From M55B174 sp964618065 (lineage in GTDB: Bacteria; Patescibacteriota; Minisyncoccia; CAIUEV01; JAHKAQ01), in NCBI GenBank assembly GCA_964618065.1, contig CAZTZK010000038.1:1-20100 (forward strand): DNA of 20,100 nucleotides, given 5' to 3'. Below are positions 14,598 through 20,100 of the stretch, one piece after another. The notes beneath the pieces were generated by a model. That model saw only the letters and a program-made list of their open reading frames with translations. It was not told the DNA's origin and made no database searches. Made by a program: the position numbers and the translations under genes. Within the stretch, counting starts at the first letter, position 1. The number at the start of each line of letters is the position of its first letter.

Positions 14598-15449
14598 TTA
14601 GCTATTTTTTCTAATGCTTTTTAAAAATTTTAAATCGTTTTGGATACCTCCTAAAGTGGGAGTTTCCAAAATAAAATTATTATTCTTTAAACGTTGATCT
14701 TTAACTAAAGTAATAAAAGGAATTTTCCCTAATTCTCCAAAGCCTAAATGAGCATGCCTGTCTTTATTTGATCCTAATTTTGTCTGAGAATCATTAAGAT
14801 GGATAAGTTTTAGTTTATCAATCCCAATTTTTTCTTCAATCAAATCTAAAACCTTTTTAGTTTTTCCCTCAGTTCTCATATCCATTCCAGATTCAAAAGC
14901 ATGAGCTGTATCAAAACAAATTCCTCCCACTTCTTTAACCTCCTCTAAAAAAAATGAAAGCTGATTTAAGTTACTACCAATAATACTACCAGCTCCTGCA
15001 GAATTTTCTAGAAGTAATTGCGCCTTTCCAGAATAATTTTTTAGAATTTCTTTTAAGGCAATAATTGCTCTTTGATAAGCAGCAGAAGGGATGACTTCTC
15101 CGGCTTTAACATAATCTTTAGCACTTCCTATGTGAATAACTAAACCGGCTGCCCCTAAAAGTGAAGCTACTTCTAAATCCATTTTAATTGCCGAAATAGA
15201 GCCGTAATAAATTCTATTATTTTTTGAAGCTAAATTAATAAAATAGGGAGCGTGTAAATAGCTAGCTTTAATATCAAATTTTTTAATATTAGATTTATAT
15301 TTCTTTATAATTTTAGCATCTGGTATTTTTCTTTTTCCTCCACGTGGAGATTGAGAAAAGCATTGAAAACATTCAGCTCCAATAGAGGCTGCTCTCTCCG
15401 GTGCCTTGTCCAAACCAAGTGCCATAGAAACATGTGCTCCAAAATACAT
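14598..15449 (-). CDS. nfo: Endonuclease IV (AP endonuclease)
   Basis: A 283-residue TIM-barrel AP endonuclease that cuts DNA 5' of abasic sites, the step after uracil removal. All nine zinc ligands of the family can be placed: H66 (YLHAPY), H106 (VIHIGS), E148 (LLLENSAG), D180 and H183 (CFDTAHAFE), H217 (LIHLNDS), D230 and H232 (DRHAHLG), E262 (ILETPT). Length is typical. The MYFGAHVSMALGLDKA start is the normal N-terminus, which fixes the ATG. It lies between nrnA (39 nt upstream) and tRNA-Arg(CCU) (5 nt downstream) on one strand, close to the uracil-DNA glycosylase gene. Confidence 0.97.
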   Translation of the reverse strand: MYFGAHVSMALGLDKAPERAASIGAECFQCFSQSPRGGKRKIPDAKIIKKYKSNIKKFDIKASYLHAPYFINLASKNNRIYYGSISAIKMDLEVASLLGAAGLVIHIGSAKDYVKAGEVIPSAAYQRAIIALKEILKNYSGKAQLLLENSAGAGSIIGSNLNQLSFFLEEVKEVGGICFDTAHAFESGMDMRTEGKTKKVLDLIEEKIGIDKLKLIHLNDSQTKLGSNKDRHAHLGFGELGKIPFITLVKDQRLKNNNFILETPTLGGIQNDLKFLKSIRKNS

Positions 15450-15488
15450 TTTTAAAAAATTTAAATTTGCAAAAAATAAAAACGCTGT

Positions 15489-16490
15489 TTAGGTAATCGC
15501 CGGCTTACCCATTCTATCAATAATTTTTCCTTTAAACTCAAAGCCGGAGGCTAGTTTATGGCCTCCCCCACCGAAAAGTTTAGCTATCTCAGAAACATCA
15601 CAATTTTTATATTCTTCACTTCTTAGGCTTCCTTTTATTTTATCTCTGCCTTCTTCCGCTAGAAAAAGGGAAAAATTTGATTCTTCTGCAGCCCCTAATA
15701 TATTAGTAACTCCCGCTAAATCTTCCAGGGAGGCTTTACACTCTTCTAAGTCTTTTTCTGTAATGTAAGAAAAAATTATTTTAGTTTCCTTGTTAAGCTT
15801 AGCTCTCTCTAAAGCTCTCCCCCAAATTTTTAGAGCGTTAGCTTTTCTATTGGAAAAAGTTTCTTTAGCAATTTTAGAAAGAGAAGCCCCCTTTCTCATT
15901 AGGTCAGAAGCCATTTGCATGGTTCTACTGGTAGTATTCGCATGAAGAAAGCCTCCGGTGTCTGTAAATAAACCGGTGAGTAAGCAGGTGGCAATATTTT
16001 TACCAAATTCTACTCCTTGGTATTTGAAAAAATCATAAATTATTTGACAAGTAGCTGCTTTTTTACGAGAAGAAATTTCTAAAAGACATCTTTCTTTAAC
16101 TTTGTCAGTATGATGATCTACAAAAATTAATTTTTTGTTCAACCAATTTCTATTTTTTAACTTAAATAACCCCGTTCTCTTTAACTCGGGAGCGTCAGAA
16201 ACAATAAAAAGATCATAGATCTTGTTTCTAAAAAAATTATCATCCAAAAAATTCTCTCTTTTAAAATACTCAATATAACATTCCGGTAAAAAACGAAAAC
16301 AAGTTTCAGCTTTTCCGGTATAGAAAATCGCTACTTTTTTACCTAATTTTTCAAGATAAATTTTGAAAGCCATGCTGGCCCCCAAAGCATCTCCATCAGG
16401 ATCTTTGTGGGTAACAAGGACAATAGAATTAGCTTTTTTTATAATAGCTGCTAGTTCATCAAATTTCTTTTGGTATTGATTTTTCGTCAT
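15489..16490 (-). CDS. nrnA: NrnA-like DHH/DHHA1 oligoribonuclease (nano-RNase/pAp phosphatase)
   Basis: A 333-residue DHH/DHHA1 phosphoesterase. Family members degrade 2-5-nt RNAs and often dephosphorylate 3'-phosphoadenosine 5'-phosphate. The metal-site motifs are intact: THKDPDGDALG (27-37), D99 in VSDAPE, D125-H126-H127, and D177 in LTGLFTDTGGF; the DHHA1 substrate loop LFGGGGHKLASGF is at 306-317. The start overlaps the end of rbfA by 32 bases in another frame, and an rbfA-nrnA pair is a common bacterial arrangement. It serves as the intact reference for the eroded paralogue at 6526-7692. No Shine-Dalgarno is seen, so translation coupling with rbfA is likely. Confidence 0.93.
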   Translation of the reverse strand: MTKNQYQKKFDELAAIIKKANSIVLVTHKDPDGDALGASMAFKIYLEKLGKKVAIFYTGKAETCFRFLPECYIEYFKRENFLDDNFFRNKIYDLFIVSDAPELKRTGLFKLKNRNWLNKKLIFVDHHTDKVKERCLLEISSRKKAATCQIIYDFFKYQGVEFGKNIATCLLTGLFTDTGGFLHANTTSRTMQMASDLMRKGASLSKIAKETFSNRKANALKIWGRALERAKLNKETKIIFSYITEKDLEECKASLEDLAGVTNILGAAEESNFSLFLAEEGRDKIKGSLRSEEYKNCDVSEIAKLFGGGGHKLASGFEFKGKIIDRMGKPAIT

Positions 16491-16815
16491 GGAATTTAGC
16501 TATAATTTTTTCAACTTTTCTAGAATTCACTCCCCCTTCATCTCTAAAAAATAATATCCTTGGAATATACTTTATTCTTACCCTTTGAGCAAGCTGGTAA
16601 CTTATCCGACTAGCTGATTTTTTAAGGGTAGTTGCTACTTTTTTAAAATCTTTAGCGGGCATTACAGAAATATAAGCTTTGATATTTCTAAAATCTCCAG
16701 CTGTTACAACTTTCACAACAGTTACCAAAGCAGCAAAATCAAATTCTTTTCTAATAATTAAAGCTATTTCATCTCTTAAATTTATATCAGCACTTTTAAG
16801 ACGATAATTTGTCAT
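16459..16815 (-). CDS. rbfA: Ribosome-binding factor A
   Basis: A 118-residue KH-type protein that binds the immature 30S subunit and helps 16S rRNA 5'-end processing. Recognised from the family pattern: a short basic N-terminus, LRDEIALIIRKEF (13-25), the strand GDFRNIKAYISVM (40-52), then SASRISYQLAQRVRIKYIPRILFFRDEG, equivalent to the iRxxLaxrlxlrxvPeLxFxxD block. The usual role of this protein fits its coupling with nrnA. The leader of roughly 60 nt lacks a Shine-Dalgarno, but a good promoter lies upstream (16880-16907). Confidence 0.85.
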   Translation of the reverse strand: MTNYRLKSADINLRDEIALIIRKEFDFAALVTVVKVVTAGDFRNIKAYISVMPAKDFKKVATTLKKSASRISYQLAQRVRIKYIPRILFFRDEGGVNSRKVEKIIAKFHDEKSIPKEI

Positions 16816-16879
16816 AAATAAATATACAATTTATGGAGTTAGAAAATTAACGACGATAGAACATAAATCCAGAATAGTA

Positions 16880-16907
16880 AGTATAGCTATTTTTATTTAT
16901 TTTTCAA
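16880..16907 (-). promoter_or_regulatory. Promoter of the rbfA-nrnA-nfo run
   Basis: On the minus strand TTGAAA (16902-16907), a 16-nt spacer and TATACT (16880-16885) fit the sigma-70 consensus well, about 65 nt before the rbfA ATG. No comparably good promoter was seen before nrnA, nfo, the uracil-DNA glycosylase gene or gatB, so this one may serve most of the leftward run. Confidence 0.6.
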
Positions 16908-16926
16908 CGGGTTGTAGTAGATAATT

Positions 16927-17973
16927 TTAGCACCCGGAAGAGCCTAGATTCCCCAAGAGATTTTTGATTGTTTTTTCTTGCCTCATCAAAAATTTTTTAT
17001 ATTCGTTTTTAAAGAAAATTCCTTTTGGTTTTGGGTGAAAAATAAGAGCATCATTTCCCCAGTAAACTTGGCCTCCTTTTTCCTCTTTTCTTTTTCTCTT
17101 TATTCTCTTCTCTTGAAAAAATCTTGCAGAAATTTCTAAAAAATCAATAATTTTTACCAAAAGAAAAACAATTGGTTTTAGAAAAAAAAGATTATATTTT
17201 TTCTTCTTCTCCAATTGGTATTTTTTTTCTTTAGTAACTTTTCTCTCCCAATAATTAGGAATACTTAAATCCCTCCATTTTGAATTAGGTAAATATTTCT
17301 CAACCCATAAATTTGCTAGTTTTAATTTCTCTAGCATTCTATTCCTATCTAGGAGACAAATCATGGAAGCGAGCTCTAGGGCAGTATAGAGATCCTTGAA
17401 TTTTAAATTCAAATTATCTTCTGTAATAAAATAATTTAAACAAATTCTGTCGGCATCTTTGTTCTTTTTTCTTCTTCTCCCTGAAATCTCCAATAAAAAA
17501 AGGGCTCCGAGTCGGGTAAGCCAGATTCTATTTTTTTTAGCCACAATAAGTAAATCTATATCACTTTCTTTACGCGGGTTACCAGTAGCAACCGTACCAC
17601 AAATTCCTATAAATTGAAGACAAGGAAGTAATTTTAATATCTTAGCTTCTCTAACAGCTATTTTCATTTTTTCAGCAACTATTTTTTCCCGTTTGATTGA
17701 AAAAAAATTTTTGTCTGCCGATTCATCACTAAGCCATTTATAAAAACCTCTTTTTTCCAGCACCACTTTTTCCTGTTTTAACCAATCTAACGTTTTCCTA
17801 ACTTTAAAAAGAGAACTAGAGAAATCATTACTATCTCTGAGATTAATAAGCAAACGTTGAATTTTTACCAAAGAAGGTTCAATTCTTCTAACTTTAAAAT
17901 AGATCAAAGTTTTAATTATAGAAACAGCTAATCCCGGAACAATTTTTTCTAACCGATTTGATTGATAATCCAT
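16927..17973 (-). CDS. Nucleotidyltransferase-domain protein linked to the pilus operon
   Basis: A pol-beta-type nucleotidyltransferase of 348 residues from the ATG at 17973 (a TTG three codons earlier at 17982 is possible). The core motif is GT at 126-127 followed by DID (D138, D140) in GTVATGNPRKESDIDLLIV. Residues 1-85 are helical and could form a winged-helix-like or substrate-binding domain (VRKTLDWLKQEKVVLEKRGFYKWL). A hydrophobic stretch near 261-281 may touch or enter the membrane and is followed by a basic cluster (KRIKRKRKEEK). The C-terminal NDALIFHPKPKG block is conserved-looking, but I cannot name it. Substrate unknown; families with this core transfer NMPs to proteins, RNA or small molecules. 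It is 38 nt after the small membrane-protein gene and likely cotranscribed. Confidence 0.75.
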   Translation of the reverse strand: MDYQSNRLEKIVPGLAVSIIKTLIYFKVRRIEPSLVKIQRLLINLRDSNDFSSSLFKVRKTLDWLKQEKVVLEKRGFYKWLSDESADKNFFSIKREKIVAEKMKIAVREAKILKLLPCLQFIGICGTVATGNPRKESDIDLLIVAKKNRIWLTRLGALFLLEISGRRRKKNKDADRICLNYFITEDNLNLKFKDLYTALELASMICLLDRNRMLEKLKLANLWVEKYLPNSKWRDLSIPNYWERKVTKEKKYQLEKKKKYNLFFLKPIVFLLVKIIDFLEISARFFQEKRIKRKRKEEKGGQVYWGNDALIFHPKPKGIFFKNEYKKFLMRQEKTIKNLLGNLGSSGC

Positions 17974-18011
17974 CTTTCGCAATATTAAAGCTATTTTTTG
18001 TACTATTACAA

Positions 18012-18323
18012 TTAAAAAATTTCCTTGATCTCTAATTTATTGCTTGCTTCATAATTTTTTTCTCTCTCTTCAAAAAAACTTTTAATCTCTTGAAGATCTT
18101 GAGGATTAATTTCGTATTCAAATTGAGCTTCTTTTTTTAAAAGAATTGCTGCTGATTCTTTTTCTAGGCCTAAATTAAAATAATACCAACAAAATGCTAA
18201 AAAAAACAAAGGAGCACAAATAAAAAACAACATAAAATAAAAGACTGCCTTTTCTTTCGTTAGATTGTCTTGCTTAAAAGAAAATTTCAGTTGCTTAATA
18301 TTTTTCATCTGGATATTTTTCAT
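18012..18323 (-). CDS. Small one-pass membrane protein after pilO
   Basis: A 103-residue protein with a basic N-terminus (1-25), one transmembrane helix (about 26-50, rich in Phe) and an acidic, helical outer part (51-103). Its ATG overlaps the pilO TGA (ATGA), so translation is probably coupled to pilO. Position and layout resemble an accessory subunit of the inner-membrane PilMNO platform, perhaps a PilP substitute, but it lacks a lipoprotein signal and I do not recognise its family. The first codons are a near repeat (ATGAAAAATATCCAG, ATGAAAAATATTAAG), so the start could be either ATG. Confidence 0.7.
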   Translation of the reverse strand: MKNIQMKNIKQLKFSFKQDNLTKEKAVFYFMLFFICAPLFFLAFCWYYFNLGLEKESAAILLKKEAQFEYEINPQDLQEIKSFFEEREKNYEASNKLEIKEIF

Positions 18324-18883
18324 CTAGCATAAATAACTATTTTCCCTTCAATATATTCTTCTATGGGAGCTTCTTTATTAGCTTGAAGAGTTCTTTTTTC
18401 TAAACCAATTGTTTTTAAATCGGCGTATTTTCCAAGATTTTCTAATTTTATTAAAAAACGTAGAAAAGAAGTTAAATTACTCTTAGTAGTAAGAGAAAAG
18501 GCTAAAGGAGCCTTGCCTTCTTTTTTTATTTTTTCTTGTTCTTCTTTTTCTTTTTTAGAGGTAAATTTAGGCTCATACACTTCAATTGTTAATTCTAAAT
18601 TTGATTCAACGGCCGCTTTTTCAACCTCTTTTATAAAAAATACAGGTTCATCTTTAGAGGTAAATCTCCAAGCAATTTCTTCCTTTTCTTCTAGCTTAGC
18701 ATATTCACTAGCTATTTTATCATAATTTGATATTTTTAGTTCCAGATTACGATCAGCTTCTTTCGCCTTAATAACTTCTTTGGAAAGATTATCGTTCTTC
18801 CAAAATAACCAAAAACCCGCAGCTATAAAAGCCAGCTCTAGGAGAAGAAAGACAAACAAATTAATTTTTATTTTCTTATCCAT
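18320..18883 (-). CDS. pilO: Type IV pilus assembly protein PilO-like
   Basis: A 187-residue inner-membrane protein: short cytoplasmic tail, transmembrane helix at about 8-27, coiled coil (about 30-70), then a ferredoxin-like domain (about 75-187) with PVFFIKEVEKAAVESNLEL and LTSFLRFLIKLENLGKYADLKTIGLEK, which match the usual PilO pattern of a strand, a helix SFLRFL..LE and a following strand. PilO pairs with PilN as part of the platform below the pilus motor. It overlaps pilN by 8 nt and the downstream small membrane-protein gene by 4 nt. A charged insert (KFTSKKEKEEQEKIKKEGK) interrupts the domain. Assigned from order and architecture rather than strong identity. Confidence 0.8.
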   Translation of the reverse strand: MDKKIKINLFVFLLLELAFIAAGFWLFWKNDNLSKEVIKAKEADRNLELKISNYDKIASEYAKLEEKEEIAWRFTSKDEPVFFIKEVEKAAVESNLELTIEVYEPKFTSKKEKEEQEKIKKEGKAPLAFSLTTKSNLTSFLRFLIKLENLGKYADLKTIGLEKRTLQANKEAPIEEYIEGKIVIYAR

Positions 18884-19421
18884 CTTTTAACGTTAAAGTA
18901 AATTCAAAACTTATGTTTTCTTTAGAAATTAAATTGGAAACAGGGAATTCAACCTTGCTATAAAAAGTAGACTTCTCCAATTTTTCTTTCAGGTTTATAA
19001 TTCCCTCACGCTCAAGAGCATTTCCGGAAACTCTTATCTCTTTTAAATTTTTTTCATCAACACTAATTTTTTCTAAGTTTATACCTTCTCCGCAAAATAA
19101 AATTAATTCTTCTAAAACTTCTGACCACTTTAAGGGTTTTTCCTTATTGATTTTTTTTGCTTTATCAATAAAAGTGTAAGTTTCCTTAACTTTTCCTTCT
19201 AAATAAGCTAGATTTTCAACTTTTTCTTCAATATTTTTTTCTGAAGATTTATTTTTTGCTTCTTTTAATAAGTTTTTCAGCTCTTGATTCAAAAAATAGA
19301 GATACCCCAAACTTATAAAATTAATAAAAACCATTAAAAGAATAAGTTTGCTTGTTGTTTTAAATAAACTCGCTAATTTTATTTTTTTGATTTGCTGGGG
19401 AGGCAAAAGATTAATTTCCAT
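18876..19421 (-). CDS. pilN: Type IV pilus assembly protein PilN-like
   Basis: The 181 residues begin MEINLLPP, the PilN signature that binds PilM at the cytoplasmic face. A transmembrane helix (about 25-45), a coiled coil (46-95) and an outer alpha/beta domain (WSEVLEELILFCGEGINLEKISV...) follow, as in PilN. It starts 15 nt after the pilM stop and overlaps pilO by 8 nt, so the three are cotranscribed and probably translationally coupled. No Shine-Dalgarno is visible. Confidence 0.88.
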   Translation of the reverse strand: MEINLLPPQQIKKIKLASLFKTTSKLILLMVFINFISLGYLYFLNQELKNLLKEAKNKSSEKNIEEKVENLAYLEGKVKETYTFIDKAKKINKEKPLKWSEVLEELILFCGEGINLEKISVDEKNLKEIRVSGNALEREGIINLKEKLEKSTFYSKVEFPVSNLISKENISFEFTLTLKDG

Positions 19422-19436
19422 TTTAATTTAATTTCT

Positions 19437-20099
19437 TTAAGTGTTTAACTGACCCAGAGCATTCCCTAAAACAATTGAATAATCACAAATAAAATTTTCC
19501 GGGATAACTAATTTTTTATTCTCCAATTTATAATTGATCAACTCTTTCCCCTTTTCAACTTTTGTATTTAATTCTTCTGAAAGCAATTCTTCTATCCCCT
19601 TTAAAGAAGCGCCAGCTCCTGTAAGGTAAACAGAAGGCATTGTTATCTCCTCTTTTTTTTCAAAATAATTCAGAGCATCTCTTACTTCTTTTAAAAGTTC
19701 TTGAATAATTATTCGAGCTTTTTTATAATAATCTTCCTCTTTGTTTTTTAAACTAAAACCATTATCTCCAATTTTCTTTAGAATCTCATCCTGTTTTGGA
19801 TTTTGAGATTTTTTTTCTTCGCCTTCAGTAATCATCTCAACTATCTTCCTAATAAAATCTGAAGCATTAAAGAAAATACTTGAGGAAAAAAGAATAGTAG
19901 TCCCTTTTCTTGCAAAAACAACTGATTTTTCATCACCGAAATAGATTATGGCACTCAATTGACTGCCATCAATCATTTTGATTTTTTCATTCTGTTGATT
20001 AGAATTATTTTTTTTATTCGTTTCGTTGTCTATTTTTTTCTCAACAGCAAAACATTGATTTAGACCAAAAGAATCAGGAATAAAACCAATTGGGGTTAA
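19437..20099 (-). CDS. pilM: Type IV pilus assembly protein PilM-like, 5' end outside window
   Basis: The frame stays open from the stop at 19437 to the right edge, so an internal ATG at 19976 is not the start. The visible 221 residues cover the C-terminal half of an actin-like PilM: a PIGFIPDSFGLNQCFAV stretch, an Asn/Lys-rich linker (KKIDNETNKKNNSNQQNEK), the phosphate-loop-like MIDGSQLSAIIYFGD, a helical subdomain with IRKIVEMI, and VYLTGAGASLKGIEELLSEEL, the usual ending pattern of these ATPases. The nucleotide-binding glycines are less regular than in proteobacterial PilM. It is the first seen gene of the pilM-pilN-pilO run; PilM normally joins the cytoplasmic motor to PilN. Confidence 0.85.
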   Translation of the reverse strand, partial: LTPIGFIPDSFGLNQCFAVEKKIDNETNKKNNSNQQNEKIKMIDGSQLSAIIYFGDEKSVVFARKGTTILFSSSIFFNASDFIRKIVEMITEGEEKKSQNPKQDEILKKIGDNGFSLKNKEEDYYKKARIIIQELLKEVRDALNYFEKKEEITMPSVYLTGAGASLKGIEELLSEELNTKVEKGKELINYKLENKKLVIPENFICDYSIVLGNALGQLNT

Positions 20100-20100
20100 G

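Noticed and set aside
18513..18725. Plus-strand 70-codon frame inside pilO
   Set aside because: It is Ser/Phe-rich low complexity mirroring the Lys/Glu-rich pilO strand, a typical antisense shadow.
1..20100. CRISPR arrays, insertion sequences, phage genes or defence systems
   Set aside because: No regularly spaced repeats, transposase or integrase motifs, or known defence genes were seen; most of the window is housekeeping genes.

Overview
The window looks like part of a Patescibacteria (Candidate Phyla Radiation, Parcubacteria-like) chromosome. The reasons are its strong AT bias with A/T-ending codons, the near absence of Shine-Dalgarno motifs, tightly packed genes, a perfect GC-rich palindrome of a type I associate with these genomes, Cys-rich surface proteins built on GGTW modules, an Elp3-type tRNA-modifying enzyme, and a compact type IV pilus operon. 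The lineage is inferred from gene content and style; no 16S gene is present.

Left part (1-3110): the C-terminal part of a secreted or surface Cys-rich protein, then a tRNA with anticodon CAU, a hairpin-rich stretch holding a broken copy of that tRNA, and a membrane-anchored FecR-domain protein with two fibronectin-III-like domains. The FecR protein carries the same Cys module as the first protein. A tRNA-Tyr with a clear sigma-70-type promoter closes the block.

Middle part (3131-10721): tsaE-polA (t6A tRNA modification ATPase and DNA polymerase I) run leftward. Divergent from them is a DHH-family protein that has lost most of its catalytic residues. Then come a full-length Elp3 (radical SAM plus GNAT) and, divergent from it, a methyltransferase with Trm9/ALKBH8 hallmarks. 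Together these two could make the eukaryote-type wobble modification mcm5U34, which I consider the most interesting signal here. Ribosomal protein S16 with a 70-residue Lys/Glu tail follows.

Right-middle part (10724-16907): a long leftward run of rbfA-nrnA-nfo, tRNA-Arg(CCU), family 4 uracil-DNA glycosylase, tRNA-Phe, tRNA-Arg(UCG), two tandem P-loop kinase-like paralogues, and gatB. Protein and tRNA genes alternate with very short gaps. A promoter is visible only before rbfA. The run mixes ribosome maturation, nano-RNA turnover, base-excision repair and tRNA supply or charging.

Right end (16927-20100): a leftward type IV pilus operon pilM (cut by the window edge)-pilN-pilO, a small one-pass membrane protein, and a nucleotidyltransferase with an N-terminal helical domain. 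The genes overlap or nearly touch, so they are probably translated together.
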